Shown here: piece by piece, positions 41,934 to 51,364 of the stretch
Position numbering within the stretch: the first letter of the stretch is position 1
Layout of the letters: each line of letters opens with the position of its first letter
NCBI GenBank assembly: GCA_013289165.1
Contig: JABDAL010000009.1
Coordinates: forward strand, 1-53,390
Direction: 5' to 3'
From: Bacteroidota bacterium
GTDB taxonomy: Bacteria > Bacteroidota > Bacteroidia > JABEUT01
DNA: 53,390 bases
The notes under the pieces: model-generated
The model's input: the letters and a program-made list of their open reading frames with translations, nothing else
What the model was told of the DNA's origin: nothing
The model's database searches: none
Position numbers and translations under genes: made by a program

Positions 41934-42117
41934 CTTCCGTCTTTTTTTCCCGGAAATCGTTTCCACATCCGAAACAATGGTATTTTCCTTTAAAAAAGGG
42001 CAGAGGAAATCCCAAAAATAAAAAGGAGATGGCAAAAACCGGCAGAGATACTTTTGACCGGTGCACACCATCAGAACCACAATGGGGACATACAGTTATT
42101 TTATCTTCTTCTTTCAA
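41911..42117 (-). CDS. Small zinc-ribbon membrane protein
   Basis: The 68-residue product has two CxxC pairs, CPHCGSDGVH and YHCFGCGNDF, separated by a hydrophobic stretch (VSLPVFAISFLFLGFPLPFF). This looks like a zinc ribbon whose two knuckles are linked by a membrane-inserted or very hydrophobic loop. The start is TTG at 42117, which overlaps the stop of the upstream gene as TTGA (42114-42117), so translation is probably coupled. It is the last gene of the hppA unit. The function is unknown. The conserved cysteine arrangement, the start overlap and the absence of a better frame support it as a real gene. Confidence 0.65.
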   Translation of the reverse strand: MKEEDKITVCPHCGSDGVHRSKVSLPVFAISFLFLGFPLPFFKGKYHCFGCGNDFREKKTEAKIPLPH

Positions 42118-42833
42118 AACGTGTGGTAACAGTATATGGTTGTTGTGCTTGATATAAGGGTTAAATCCCGCCCTGAAAAAACAATATCGTAAGTGCCATT
42201 ATACACAAACTTAAAGGTATCTGCCCGGGCAATAATAAGCTTATCCCCCGCAAGACTCCATCGGCCATTTGCAGCATACGTATTAAAGCCCGGGAGTTCC
42301 ATAGCACCATCAGGTTTAAATAAAACCGATTCATCACAAAAATTATATCCGGTTAAATGGATTCCCAGGGTGCTTGGTCTATACTGCTTTCCCTGGTAAT
42401 CAATTCTATTTACGCACCAGTTTTGCTTTGTAAGTTTTTCAACCGTATTGGGAGTCATTGCCCAAATTATAAGAGTAGTAGGTATAACTATCACAAAAGC
42501 CAGCCAAATGAGTAACCTCATTTCAAAACGCAATTTTTTGAAGAAGGGTAGTTTACCAGCAAACCTTTCTAATCCTGAATAGGAATCAACGGGCGTCTCC
42601 ACTTCCTCGCGGTTAGCATATCCTTCACTATATAATATTTCCATCGCCTGCGGAACATCCTCTTCCCTTACTTGCAACTTTACCCCTCCAACCGCATTCG
42701 AAATTAAAGGGTCTACCTGTATAGTTGTATCATCTTTGGTATAACATTCAATACCCTCCGATTCAAGCCGCGCCTTGATAATGGAAACATTTCCCGGGAA
42801 GGGAATGGTTAATATGGTTACTAAAGATGACAT
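42114..42833 (-). CDS. DUF2007-like protein with membrane helix and C-terminal beta domain
   Basis: The 239-residue product has three parts. Residues 1-75 match the DUF2007 type of small alpha/beta domain (VTILTIPFPGNVSIIKARLESEGI, then GGVKLQVREEDVPQAMEIL). A basic linker and one transmembrane helix follow near residues 103-130 (LIWLAFVIVIPTTLIIWAM). The last 100 residues are beta-rich (YRPSTLGIHLTGYNFCDESVLFKPDGAMELPG ... GRWSLAGDKLIIARADTFKFV), like the small lipocalin-type domains of Bacteroidota. DUF2007 is often called a putative signal-transducing domain, but no mechanism is known. It lies between the DUF4258-like and zinc-ribbon genes in the hppA unit. Confidence 0.65.
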   Translation of the reverse strand: MSSLVTILTIPFPGNVSIIKARLESEGIECYTKDDTTIQVDPLISNAVGGVKLQVREEDVPQAMEILYSEGYANREEVETPVDSYSGLERFAGKLPFFKKLRFEMRLLIWLAFVIVIPTTLIIWAMTPNTVEKLTKQNWCVNRIDYQGKQYRPSTLGIHLTGYNFCDESVLFKPDGAMELPGFNTYAANGRWSLAGDKLIIARADTFKFVYNGTYDIVFSGRDLTLISSTTTIYCYHTF

Positions 42834-42876
42834 CGTACGGATGCCCTAAATTAAAAAATATTTAACCCGGTTTGCC

Positions 42877-43293
42877 TCAGGGGCATTTGCAAGTATCTTT
42901 TTTCGCTACGTCATGCACGTAAATAATCCGCGTTATGCTGTCAAGCTGCATGCAAATAACATTCAGTTGTTTTCCCTTTGGGGTGGTCCCGTTAAAGTTA
43001 AACAAAGGGTGGTGCACATTAAAATCCTGGCTTTTTTTAGAGTTTACTTTTCCTACCAGCATAGCTTGTCTTACTTCAACTGAATCTACACCCTGGCATT
43101 TCATTTCGCAGCGTGCTGTATCAGAATATTGCATGGTTTGCCCTGCAAGCTGGTCTAACTTTAGCATGCCGGGGGTAAGCACCTTGTAATCCCTGTTGCC
43201 GAAAAAGAAGTAAACTCCAATCAATCCTATAATAACCCCAACCATATAGAGGCGTACTCTCCTCCACAAATCAGAGTTACCCTTTTTCTGCAT
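42877..43293 (-). CDS. Membrane-anchored DUF4258-like protein
   Basis: The 138-residue product has a basic N-terminus, one helix (LYMVGVIIGLIGVYFFFGNRD, residues 15-35), and then a periplasmic domain. The domain has YSDTARCEMKCQGVDSVEVRQAM, which fits the small DUF4258 domain (a C-x-M-x-C turn), and a C-terminal stretch VICMQLDSITRIIYVHDVAKKDTCKCP with three more cysteines. It lies eight bases after hppA and should be part of that transcript. The family call is moderate, and the role is unknown. Confidence 0.5.
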   Translation of the reverse strand: MQKKGNSDLWRRVRLYMVGVIIGLIGVYFFFGNRDYKVLTPGMLKLDQLAGQTMQYSDTARCEMKCQGVDSVEVRQAMLVGKVNSKKSQDFNVHHPLFNFNGTTPKGKQLNVICMQLDSITRIIYVHDVAKKDTCKCP

Positions 43294-43301
43294 AGATTAA
43301 G

Positions 43302-45506
43302 TTATATTTTAGAATACATCACTGTAGTAGGAGCAGGAACCTTCACAGTCGGTTGAACTGTTACCGTTTTTTGGTCACCAAGCTTAATCAGGGGCTTATA
43401 GTTTTGTACACCTATATGCGGAGCAATTATGAGCGATACAATACTCATTAGCTTAATCAAAATGTTCATAGATGGACCGGAAGTATCTTTAAATGGGTCG
43501 CCAACTGTATCACCTGTTACAGAAGCTTTATGCGGTTCTGATTTTTTATAGAACATCTCACCATTAATAGAAACTCCTTTTTCAAATGATTTTTTGGCAT
43601 TATCCCATGCACCACCTGCATTCGATTGGAAGATACCCATCAACACACCGCTAACAGTAACACCTGCAAGCAGTCCGCCCAATACTTCGGGACCAAAGGT
43701 GAAGCCTACAATAATAGGCACAAGCAATGCAATAGCTCCGGGGGCAATCATTTCGCGTATAGATGCTTTGGTTGAAATAGCTACACACTTTTCATATTCA
43801 GGCTTTGCTTTATATTCCATAATGCCCGGTATTTCGCGGAACTGGCGACGAACTTCATTCACCATATCCATCGCTGCACGCCCAACGGCAGCAATACACA
43901 AGGATGAGAAGATAAACGGTATCATTCCTCCAATAAATAAGCCTGCCAATACTTGTGCCTTATAAATATCTATGGAACTAATACCCGCTATGCCAACAAA
44001 AGCAGCAAAAAGAGCAAGGGAAGTTAAGGCAGCAGAAGCAATGGCAAATCCTTTTCCGGTAGCAGCGGTAGTATTACCCACAGCATCCAGGTTATCTGTA
44101 CGGCGGCGGACTTCTTCCGGTAAGCGGCTCATTTCAGCAATGCCGCCTGCATTGTCCGATATGGGGCCGAAAGCATCTATTGATAATTGCATGGCAGTGG
44201 TTGCCATCATGCCTGCAGCAGCTATAGATACCCCATAAAGCCCTGCAAAATAATAAGAGGTTACAATCCCGCAGGCCAATACAATAATGGGCATAACCGT
44301 AGATTCCATACCTACTGAAAGGCCTCCCAATATATTGGTTGCATGCCCCGTACCTGAACGCTTAATAATAGACAATACAGGACGCTTACCCATGGCGGTA
44401 TAATATTCTGTTATCATACTCATTAGGGTACCTACCACTAAACCCGTAATAATGGCAAAGTAGACATCAAGGGAAGTGAAGGATACGCCCCTGCTTACCA
44501 TTTGTGCCGGAAGGAACATGGTAACTATAAAATAACAGGCAATAGCAGTTAAAATAATAGATGACCAGTTACCCAGGTTTAGCGCTTTTTGTACGCTGTC
44601 ATTTTCATTTTTTATTTTCACAAACCAGGTTCCTACAATAGAGAAGAGTAAGCCTGTTCCTGCAATAAACAGGGGTAGAATAATCGGGGATAATCCTCCG
44701 AAATTATCTTTCGAAGCATCAATTTCCTGCCCAAGTACCATAGTGGCTAAAATGGTAGCTACAAAGGAACCAAACAAGTCAGCACCCATACCGGCTACGT
44801 CGCCTACATTATCGCCCACATTATCGGCAATAGTGGCAGGGTTGCGCGGGTCATCTTCAGGAATACCGGCTTCCACCTTTCCAACCAGGTCGGCGCCTAC
44901 GTCAGCAGCCTTGGTATATATACCTCCACCCACGCGGGCAAACAAAGCAATAGACTCAGCTCCCAGGGAGAAACCAGCCAGTACTTCAATAGTCCTTTTC
45001 ATGTCGATACCCGTCATTAAAGCACCATTGGGAACAAATATTTTATAGAAAACAATGAATAAACTTCCTAAACCAAGTATGGCAAGTCCGGCAACGCCTA
45101 ATCCCATTACGGTGCCCCCTGTAAACGAAACTTGTAAAGCCTTCTTTAAGCTGGTCCTGGCGGCTTGCGTGGTACGCACATTGGCACGGGTAGCAATCCG
45201 CATTCCAATATACCCGGCGGTAGCAGAACATACGGCACCAATAACAAATGATACAGCTATTATAGGGCTTGAATCGGGAACGGTAGTGCCTGCCCATGCT
45301 AACACTACGGCAGCAATAGCCACAAAAATACCCAGGATTCTCCACTCAGCTTTCAGGAATGCCATAGCGCCTTTAGCTATAAATCCGGCCAATTCTATCA
45401 TGTTGGCATCACCGGCATCTTGTTTAGTAACCCACTTAGAAGTGCCTGCTGTATAGAGCAATGCTAAAATACCAAAAACAGGAACCGCGTACACAATTTC
45501 GTTCAT
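43302..45506 (-). CDS. hppA: Membrane-bound ion-pumping pyrophosphatase
   Basis: The protein couples hydrolysis of pyrophosphate to ion transport across the inner membrane. The 734-residue product has about sixteen helices and the catalytic loops: [20 protein letters not shown] (the conserved D-x-G-A-D-L-V-G-K-x-E), [20 protein letters not shown] and [20 protein letters not shown]. The position that decides potassium dependence reads [10 protein letters not shown], with alanine where potassium-independent pumps have lysine, so a potassium-dependent enzyme is predicted. Whether H+ or Na+ is pumped cannot be decided by reading. Its promoter is at 45547-45554. Three small genes follow closely in one unit, which is less usual. 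Confidence 0.95.
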   Translation of the reverse strand: MNEIVYAVPVFGILALLYTAGTSKWVTKQDAGDANMIELAGFIAKGAMAFLKAEWRILGIFVAIAAVVLAWAGTTVPDSSPIIAVSFVIGAVCSATAGYIGMRIATRANVRTTQAARTSLKKALQVSFTGGTVMGLGVAGLAILGLGSLFIVFYKIFVPNGALMTGIDMKRTIEVLAGFSLGAESIALFARVGGGIYTKAADVGADLVGKVEAGIPEDDPRNPATIADNVGDNVGDVAGMGADLFGSFVATILATMVLGQEIDASKDNFGGLSPIILPLFIAGTGLLFSIVGTWFVKIKNENDSVQKALNLGNWSSIILTAIACYFIVTMFLPAQMVSRGVSFTSLDVYFAIITGLVVGTLMSMITEYYTAMGKRPVLSIIKRSGTGHATNILGGLSVGMESTVMPIIVLACGIVTSYYFAGLYGVSIAAAGMMATTAMQLSIDAFGPISDNAGGIAEMSRLPEEVRRRTDNLDAVGNTTAATGKGFAIASAALTSLALFAAFVGIAGISSIDIYKAQVLAGLFIGGMIPFIFSSLCIAAVGRAAMDMVNEVRRQFREIPGIMEYKAKPEYEKCVAISTKASIREMIAPGAIALLVPIIVGFTFGPEVLGGLLAGVTVSGVLMGIFQSNAGGAWDNAKKSFEKGVSINGEMFYKKSEPHKASVTGDTVGDPFKDTSGPSMNILIKLMSIVSLIIAPHIGVQNYKPLIKLGDQKTVTVQPTVKVPAPTTVMYSKI

Positions 45507-45546
45507 AATAAATATAGTTTTTGTAAGGATATTTTTTAAAAGGCTG

Positions 45547-45554
45547 CAAATATA
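45547..45554 (-). promoter_or_regulatory. Promoter -7 box of the hppA unit
   Basis: The minus strand reads TATATTTG, an exact TAnnTTTG match, 40 bases before the hppA ATG at 45506. Confidence 0.6.
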
Positions 45555-45607
45555 CGGATTGGATTAATATGTACGTGGTTATGGACAAGTAAGATTGACA
45601 AGTAGAA

Positions 45608-45627
45608 TATGTCACATTTGCGACATA
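45608..45627. repeat. Imperfect inverted repeat at the left of the accessory insert
   Basis: TATGTCAC (45608-45615) faces GCGACATA (45620-45627), one mismatch in eight. The same motif forms a perfect ten-base inverted repeat at the right side of the insert (47170-47209). It may mark the boundary of the inserted block or a remnant of an element end. Confidence 0.35.
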
Positions 45628-45739
45628 ACCGCAACATATTATTAATCTGTTAGTTGTGGGGCAATTATATACCACCCGACAGCAATGGAACACTTTGAAA
45701 GTCAAAGTAAATGCTTTAACCGAGTGGGAATAATTGAAA

Positions 45740-46072
45740 ATGCCATGGCAAATCAAGAAAATAAAATGCTGGATTAAAAGCGTATGGTTCGCTATTATCG
45801 GTAAGAACTGGCATGAAATAACCTGGAAGGAGTGTCCTCCAAATGATGAAATATGGCATGAGGCATCCACGGGAATGGATTTTTTTGATAAACCATTAAA
45901 AGAAAAAGTTTCTTTAGATTCTGTCGAAAAAGACCTTCCTAACATTTTATTTATTTTCAGGAAAGAAAATGGGATAATTGATGCCTATTCCATTCCAGTT
46001 GAAAAGATTTATGGAGTTCTTAATTCTTTGCCAGAAGAAGAAAAGTTAAAATTAAGGCCCCATGAATTATAA
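45740..46072 (+). CDS. Orphan small protein
   Basis: The 110-residue product from ATG 45740 (MPWQIKKIKCWIKSVWFAII ...) has a Trp- and Lys-rich N-terminus, then ITWKECPPNDEIWHEASTG and an acidic C-terminal half (SLDSVEKDLPNILFIFRKE, LPEEEKLKLRPHEL). No family is recognised and no signal peptide is evident. A TTG two codons earlier is an alternative start. It lies in the accessory block between the hppA promoter and the transposase remnant, and its last six bases overlap the next gene convergently. It may be cargo of a mobile element. Codon-level quality looks coding, but this is weak evidence. Confidence 0.5.
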   Translation: MPWQIKKIKCWIKSVWFAIIGKNWHEITWKECPPNDEIWHEASTGMDFFDKPLKEKVSLDSVEKDLPNILFIFRKENGIIDAYSIPVEKIYGVLNSLPEEEKLKLRPHEL

Positions 46073-46330
46073 GTCTTCTCTAACCTTCCAAGTATCTTTT
46101 ATGAGTAATCTTTCTTCTACTCTATCTATAATAGGTTTGGCAACATTGACAGGGGAGAATATCCAATTACCGAATAACCTTATTCTTCCATCAGTTTCTT
46201 CACCACAAAAAGTAGGATAAAAATGAAATTTCTTATACAATGGGTCATTCTCATCTCTTTGAAATTCCTTATCTATCTGTTGACAGATACTATACATTTT
46301 CTTGTATTGGTCACTTGCCTTAAAATCCAT
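46067..46330 (-). CDS. Orphan small protein
   Basis: From ATG 46330 the product is 87 residues (MDFKASDQYKKMYSICQQID ... ). It has FQRDENDPLYKKFHFYPTFCGEETDGRIRLFGNWIF in the centre and a charged C-terminus. The frame remains open to an ATG at 46363. It is soluble by composition. I do not recognise the family. It is convergent with the preceding orphan gene and lies just before the transposase remnant, within the accessory block. Its role is unknown. Confidence 0.45.
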   Translation of the reverse strand: MDFKASDQYKKMYSICQQIDKEFQRDENDPLYKKFHFYPTFCGEETDGRIRLFGNWIFSPVNVAKPIIDRVEERLLIKDTWKVREDL

Positions 46331-47169
46331 AGTTAAAATATTTGAGAACAAAAATATACTCATAACAATATCTAACTGTTACTTAGTTTTCAAAATCATA
46401 AAATATGAACCCGATAATCAAATTTGACAACCTCGTAGAACTCACAAATTATTTCTCTGATGAGAATAAATGCTGTGAACACTTGGCTAAACTCCGTTGG
46501 GATAGTACTCCTGCCTGTCCTCATTGTGGAAGCACAAAGGTTTATAAATGTAAATCACCGAGAGCCTATATATGCGGAGAAAAGGCATGCCGGAATCGTT
46601 TTAGTGTATTAACAGGCACTTTCCTGGAAGGGACTAAAATACCCCTATCAAAATGGTTTATTGCCATGTACCTGTGCTTTTCTCATAAGAAAGGCGTTAG
46701 TAGCTGCCAACTTGCACGGGATTTGGGTGTAACTCAAAAGACCTCATGGTTTATGCTTATGCGAATCCGGTCTTTTGTTGCCAGTAGGTTACCGGAAATG
46801 CTAAATAACGTAGTGGAAGCCGACGAAACATATATTGGGGGCAAAGAAGGCAATAAACATGCCAATAAGAAATACAATCATCTTGAGCACACAGAGTGGG
46901 AAAAAAAGAAAGCAGCAAAGGGTCTTTACCACCATGATAAGATTCCTGTATTAGGACTGATAGAACGCAATGGAAAGGTAATTGCCAAACATGTGCCGGA
47001 CACAAAAGCCCCTACACTTATCCCAATCATACAAAAGCACGTGGAAAAAGGAGCAACTATAAATACGGACGAACATTATGCTTATGCAGATTTAGAATAT
47101 AAAGGATATCCACACAAAACAGTTAATCATAGTCAAAAAGAGTTCGTTAATAATGAGGTATATACCACT

Positions 47170-47209
47170 TTATGTCACGTTGCCCATTCCGTGAAAAACC
47201 GTGACATAA
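47170..47209. repeat. Perfect inverted repeat after the transposase remnant
   Basis: TTATGTCACG (47170-47179) and CGTGACATAA (47200-47209) are perfect ten-base arms separated by 20 bases. It lies where transposase homology stops and resembles the TATGTCAC / GCGACATA pair at 45608-45627. It may be an element end, a second nested insertion site or a regulatory dyad. Confidence 0.5.
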
Positions 47210-47239
47210 CGGTTTTGGAAATTTGCAAAAAATTAAGTC

Positions 47240-47247
47240 TATTTTTG
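47240..47247 (+). promoter_or_regulatory. Promoter -7 box of the DUF4199 gene
   Basis: TATTTTTG, an exact TAnnTTTG match, 19 bases before ATG 47267, inside the false 3' part of the transposase frame. Confidence 0.6.
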
Positions 47248-47266
47248 CGGCAATTTAAAAATCTCT

Positions 47267-47791
47267 ATGAAAAATATTGTGTTAAAATATGGAACCGTCT
47301 CGGGCGTTTTAATGGTTATTCTGCTCTTTACTTGCATACCCTTGGCACCTAAAATTGGATTCAATACGGTAGGCATGTTAATGTTCCTGGGCAAGATAGC
47401 CGTCTTCATTCCCATCTATTTTGCCATTCGCTTCTTCCGGCAGAGTGAAGGAGATGGGTACCTTACCTTTGCGAAGGGCTTTAATATTGGCATCCTGATA
47501 GTAGTCATTTCTGCCGTGTTCTACGCCCTTTCCTGGGTGGTGCTTTATTATTGGGTAGCACCGGATTTCCCAAGTAAGTATTTCCAGGATTTTATAACCC
47601 AATTAAAACTACATGGGGCTTTACAAAAGGATATCACCGATGCCCAAAACCAATTTGAACAATCCAAAAAAACATTAGCAAATCCTCTTATAAATGCAGC
47701 TTATGCCTTCACCGACCCATTGGAATACGGCATTATTATGACCCTTATTTTTACCGCAGTACTTAGAAAGAAACCACCTGCGGTGAGCTAG
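47267..47791 (+). CDS. DUF4199 membrane protein
   Basis: The 174-residue protein has four predicted helices, with MKNIVLKYGTVSGVLMVILLF at the start, then MLMFLGKIAVFIPIYFAIRFFRQ, and YLTFAKGFNIGILIVVISAVFYALSWVVLYY, and a last helix near the C-terminus (IIMTLIFTAVL). This matches the DUF4199 family, small inner-membrane proteins almost limited to Bacteroidota with no known function. Its promoter and first 86 bases lie within the tail of the transposase reading frame, which shows the tail is not transposase. It is convergent with icmF, three bases apart. Confidence 0.8.
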   Translation: MKNIVLKYGTVSGVLMVILLFTCIPLAPKIGFNTVGMLMFLGKIAVFIPIYFAIRFFRQSEGDGYLTFAKGFNIGILIVVISAVFYALSWVVLYYWVAPDFPSKYFQDFITQLKLHGALQKDITDAQNQFEQSKKTLANPLINAAYAFTDPLEYGIIMTLIFTAVLRKKPPAVS

Positions 47792-47794
47792 GCT

Positions 47795-50700
47795 CTACAT
47801 ATTCCTCCTGTACTGTCCTCCTACCTCAAATAAGGCACCGGTAATCTGTCCGAGGGAACAATAGTGGGTAACCTCCATCAATTTTTCAAAAAGGTTTTTG
47901 TTGTGAATGGCCGCCTGCTGCAGTTCATTTAAAAGCTGTGGTGCCTTGTCCGCATTAGCCCTATTCAGTAATTTAAGATTATGTATTTGTAGTTCTTTTT
48001 CTTCTTTCGTGGAGCGAATCACCTCTTTAGGAATAATACTTGGTGAGCCCTTGGAGGACAGGAACGTATTAACTCCCACAATAGGGAATTCGCCTGTATG
48101 TTTCATACGCTCATAGTAGAGGCTTTCTTCCTGTATTTTCCCACGCTGGTACATAGTCTCCATAGCACCCAGCACACCTCCGCGCTCGGTAATCCGGTCA
48201 AATTCTGCCAGTATTGCTTGTTCTACCAGTTCAGTTAATTCCTCGATAATGAATGAGCCCTGTAATGGGTTTTCATTTTTGGCAAGCCCCAACTCCCTGT
48301 TAATAATTAACTGGATGGCTATTGCTCTTCTTACACTTTCCTCGGTAGGGGTAGTAATAGCCTCATCGTATGCATTGGTATGAAGAGAATTACAATTATC
48401 GTAGATGGCATACAGGGCTTGTAATGTAGTACGTATGTCATTAAAGTCAATTTCCTGTGCATGTAAGGAGCGGCCTGACGTCTGTATATGATACTTTAGC
48501 ATTTGGGAACGCTCATCTCCCCCATATTTCAACTTCATAGACTTGGCCCATATCCTTCTTGCAACCCTTCCGATTACTGCATATTCGGGGTCAATACCAT
48601 TGGAAAAGAAGAAGGACAAATTGGGGGCAAAGTCATCTATATGCATCCCGCGCGAAAGGTAATACTCAACGTATGTGAATCCGTTTGCAAGTGTAAATGC
48701 AACCTGTGTTATAGGATTAGCCCCTGCCTCCGCAATATGGTATCCGGAAATAGAAACCGAATAAAAATTCCTGACCTTATTTTGTATAAAATACTGCTGT
48801 ACATCTCCCATCAAACGCAATGAAAACTCGGTGGAGAATATACAGGTATTCTGTGCCTGGTCTTCTTTCAAAATATCTGCCTGCACTGTGCCACGCACCT
48901 GCGACAACGTAAAGGCTTTTATTTTTTCATACACCTCTTTAGGAAGAACCTGGTCGCCAGTAATGCCAAGTAGCATGAGCCCTAAGCCATCATTCCCTTT
49001 GGGAAGCGTCTCATTATATGTTGGTCTTTTTATGCCTTTCTTTTTGAAGTGAGCATTTATTTTTTTCTCTACTTCTTTTTCTAAGCTGTTTTGCTTTATG
49101 TAAAGCTCACACTGCTGGTCAATGGCGGCATTCATAAAGAAGCCTGTAATGATTGAAGCAGGCCCGTTAATGGTCATGGATACGGAGGTCTTAGGGTCGC
49201 AAAGGTTGAAGCCTGAATACAATTTCTTGGCATCATCAAGGCAGCATATAGAAACACCCGCATTGCCAATCTTGCCATAAATATCGGGGCGGTAATCCGG
49301 GTCGCGTCCATATAAAGTTACAGAGTCAAATGCGGTGGAAAGCCTTTTAGCAGGCATTCCGGCACTTACATAGTGGAAACGCTTATTGGTCCGCTCAGGG
49401 CCTCCTTCTCCCGCAAACATACGGGTAGGGTCCTCTTCTGAGCGCTTGAAGGGATATACACCTGCCGTAAAAGGAAATCTGCCAGGGAAGTTTTCCTGTA
49501 AGCACCAGTGCAGTATTTCGCCCCAGGCTTTGTATTTAGGCACTGATATCTTAGGCACCATGGTATGGGAAAGAGACTCGCTATGGGTTTTTACTTTAAT
49601 ATCTTTCCCACGAACACTATAAATATAATATTCCTCTATATAGCGCTTCATCTCCTTTTCCCAATTTTCCAAGGCTTTCTTATTTTCAGGGGCAAGCTTT
49701 TCTTCCAGTTCCCCGGCTCTTTTCTGCGTCACTTTTTTTACGGCGGCATCCTTTTTGTCATCCAGCATCTCCTCCACCTTATGCAGTGCATAAAGCTTCT
49801 CAGCAATCTCGCTCTGGTTATCTGCCCAACTGTCGTATGCCCTTATAGTTTCGGTAGTCTCAGAGAGATAACGAACCCTGTCAGGGGGAATGATATATAT
49901 TTTTTGAGATTGCTCTTCAGAATGATGATAGGAAGAATGCAAATCGGCGCCTGTTTTCTCAATCAGGGTATCCATCACCGTCTTATACAAGCTATTCATA
50001 CCCGGGTCGTTAAATTGCGAGGCTATAGTACCAAACACGGGCAAATCTTCTTCCTTCTTTGTAAATACATTATGGTTTCTTTTATATTGCTTACGCACAT
50101 CCCGCAGGGCATCAGCAGCGCCACGCTTATCGAACTTGTTAATGGCAATCACATCTGCAAAATCGAGCATATCTATTTTCTCCAACTGGGTAGCAGCACC
50201 ATATTCAGGAGTCATTACATAAAGTGATACGTCACAATAATCCACAATTTCAGTATCCGATTGCCCGATACCCGATGTTTCCAAAATGATAAGGTCGAAA
50301 GCGGAAGCTTTTAATATTTCAACAGCCTTCGATATGCTTTGAGAAAGGGCAAGATGACTTTGGCGTGTCGCTAATGAGCGCATATACACACGGGGATTGG
50401 CGATGGCATTCATCCGGATGCGGTCTCCAAGCAATGCTCCACCTGTTTTGCGTTTGGAAGGGTCTACACAAACTATCCCTATGGTTTTGCCTTTATTTAT
50501 ATTTCCTTTTTCAGAAAAATCTATCAGGAAACGGCGTATAATTTCATCAATGAGGGAAGACTTACCTGCCCCGCCAACGCCAGTAATACCAAGAACGGGT
50601 ACATGCTTGCCGCCACCCTGTTTTTTAATCTTATTATGTATTTCATGAGCCTTTTCAGGGTAGCTCTCTACCACAGAAATCAGGGAGGCTATAGATTTCG

Positions 50701-51193
50701 TATCCTTTCCTTTAAGATGCTTTATATTTTGGTCAATATGGTTAGCTAAGGGCACTGTATCACACCTTTCTAAAATATCATTAATCATACCCTGCAAACC
50801 CATTTTACGGCCATCATCAGGGGAATAGATACGAGCAATACCATATTTATGTAAGTCTTCAATCTCGCTCGGGAGAATAACCCCCCCCCCGCCTGCAAAT
50901 ATTTTAATATGTCCGCAACCCTGCTCTTTCAGCAGGTCATACATATATTTTAAATATTCGTTGTGGCCTCCCTGGTACGAGGTCATGGCAATCGCATTAG
51001 CATCCTCCTGTATGGCGCAATTCACCACTTCCTGTGCATTGCGGTCATGCCCCAGGTGAATTACCTCTGCCCCACTTGCCTGCATAATTCGCCGCATGAT
51101 ATTAATAGCTGCATCATGCCCGTCGAACAAGGAAGCAGCAGTTACAATACGTATCTTATTTTTAGGCTTATAGGGAGTTACTTCGGCTTGCAT
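47795..51193 (-). CDS. icmF: Fused acyl-CoA mutase, IcmF type
   Basis: The 1132-residue protein joins three parts: a B12-binding domain (about 1-140), a MeaB-like G-protein chaperone (about 195-420) and the mutase barrel (about 560-1110). The B12 site has SLFDGHDAA (cobalt-ligand His26), TSYQGG and FAGGGGV. The P-loop is GVGGAGKSS (204-212), with [19 protein letters not shown] after it. The mutase part includes [20 protein letters not shown]-type text and [20 protein letters not shown]. IcmF isomerises isobutyryl-CoA and n-butyryl-CoA (some members pivalyl- or isovaleryl-CoA). Annotation as methylmalonyl-CoA mutase is common but less exact. G102-G104 is encoded by a run of ten G. Length is typical. 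Confidence 0.92.
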   Translation of the reverse strand: MQAEVTPYKPKNKIRIVTAASLFDGHDAAINIMRRIMQASGAEVIHLGHDRNAQEVVNCAIQEDANAIAMTSYQGGHNEYLKYMYDLLKEQGCGHIKIFAGGGGVILPSEIEDLHKYGIARIYSPDDGRKMGLQGMINDILERCDTVPLANHIDQNIKHLKGKDTKSIASLISVVESYPEKAHEIHNKIKKQGGGKHVPVLGITGVGGAGKSSLIDEIIRRFLIDFSEKGNINKGKTIGIVCVDPSKRKTGGALLGDRIRMNAIANPRVYMRSLATRQSHLALSQSISKAVEILKASAFDLIILETSGIGQSDTEIVDYCDVSLYVMTPEYGAATQLEKIDMLDFADVIAINKFDKRGAADALRDVRKQYKRNHNVFTKKEEDLPVFGTIASQFNDPGMNSLYKTVMDTLIEKTGADLHSSYHHSEEQSQKIYIIPPDRVRYLSETTETIRAYDSWADNQSEIAEKLYALHKVEEMLDDKKDAAVKKVTQKRAGELEEKLAPENKKALENWEKEMKRYIEEYYIYSVRGKDIKVKTHSESLSHTMVPKISVPKYKAWGEILHWCLQENFPGRFPFTAGVYPFKRSEEDPTRMFAGEGGPERTNKRFHYVSAGMPAKRLSTAFDSVTLYGRDPDYRPDIYGKIGNAGVSICCLDDAKKLYSGFNLCDPKTSVSMTINGPASIITGFFMNAAIDQQCELYIKQNSLEKEVEKKINAHFKKKGIKRPTYNETLPKGNDGLGLMLLGITGDQVLPKEVYEKIKAFTLSQVRGTVQADILKEDQAQNTCIFSTEFSLRLMGDVQQYFIQNKVRNFYSVSISGYHIAEAGANPITQVAFTLANGFTYVEYYLSRGMHIDDFAPNLSFFFSNGIDPEYAVIGRVARRIWAKSMKLKYGGDERSQMLKYHIQTSGRSLHAQEIDFNDIRTTLQALYAIYDNCNSLHTNAYDEAITTPTEESVRRAIAIQLIINRELGLAKNENPLQGSFIIEELTELVEQAILAEFDRITERGGVLGAMETMYQRGKIQEESLYYERMKHTGEFPIVGVNTFLSSKGSPSIIPKEVIRSTKEEKELQIHNLKLLNRANADKAPQLLNELQQAAIHNKNLFEKLMEVTHYCSLGQITGALFEVGGQYRRNM
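50881..50890 (-). repeat. Ten-base homopolymer tract inside icmF
   Basis: The plus strand has ten consecutive C (ten G in the coding sense). They encode GGG plus the first base of a Val codon in the FAGGGGV segment of the B12-binding domain. Such a tract could slip during replication. Confidence 0.9.
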
Positions 51194-51212
51194 TTAGAGT
51201 TCCTGTTTTTTG

Positions 51213-51220
51213 CAAAGTTA
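51213..51220 (-). promoter_or_regulatory. Promoter -7 box of icmF
   Basis: The minus strand reads TAACTTTG, an exact TAnnTTTG match, 19 bases before the icmF ATG at 51193. Confidence 0.6.
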
Positions 51221-51266
51221 GCAGAAATGGAAATTATAGGGGAATATTAACCTATTTCGGTATATG

Positions 51267-51300
51267 CTACAAAGACACTAAGGCGCAAAGTTTCACAAGG
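51267..51300. repeat. Short AAAG/CTAAGG-rich intergenic repeat
   Basis: The stretch ACAAAGACACTAAGGCGCAA and its continuation AGTTTCACAAGG has internal repetition of a C-A-A-A-G / C-T-A-A-G-G pattern. It resembles a type of dispersed intergenic repeat I have seen in environmental Bacteroidota. Only one copy is in this window, so its repetitive nature is inferred. Confidence 0.3.
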
Positions 51301-51312
51301 AAAATCTTTATT

Positions 51313-51320
51313 TACCTTTG
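51313..51320 (+). promoter_or_regulatory. Promoter -7 box of the flavin reductase gene
   Basis: TACCTTTG, an exact TAnnTTTG match, 44 bases before ATG 51365. Confidence 0.5.
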
Positions 51321-51364
51321 TCTTATTGTCTTTGATTTCTAATTTCTAACTCCTGATTGAACCT

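Larger units (their letters stand above)
46405..47352 (+). pseudogene. IS1595-type transposase, C-terminally truncated
   Basis: The open frame encodes 315 residues, but only about the first 250 are transposase. The N-terminus has the zinc ribbon of this family (CPHCGSTKVYKC ... CGEKACRNRF), a helix-turn-helix-like region (SCQLARDLGVTQKTSWFMLMRIR) and the ISXO2-like DDE domain, with EADETYIGGKEGNKH (first Asp) and INTDEHYAYADL (second Asp). After FVNNEVY the usual HTNTIEGFWS segment with the catalytic Glu is missing. The frame then runs through unrelated sequence and overlaps the DUF4199 gene at 47267 by 86 bases. The enzyme should be inactive. Homology ends near 47160, just before a ten-base inverted repeat pair at 47170-47209. 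Confidence 0.75.

Noticed and set aside
45055-45456. 133-codon frame and others antisense to hppA
   Set aside because: They are reading-frame shadows of a strongly conserved gene and have no family features.
46067-46363. Longer start (46363) for the second orphan gene
   Set aside because: The extra 11 residues are hydrophobic leader-like but the remainder looks soluble; ATG 46330 is simpler, though the choice is not certain.
45667-47168. Ten-base direct repeat TATATACCAC (45667-45676 and 47159-47168) as a target duplication of the accessory block
   Set aside because: The right copy is explained as coding sequence of the transposase itself (E-V-Y-T-T), and ten bases in AT-rich DNA can match by chance.
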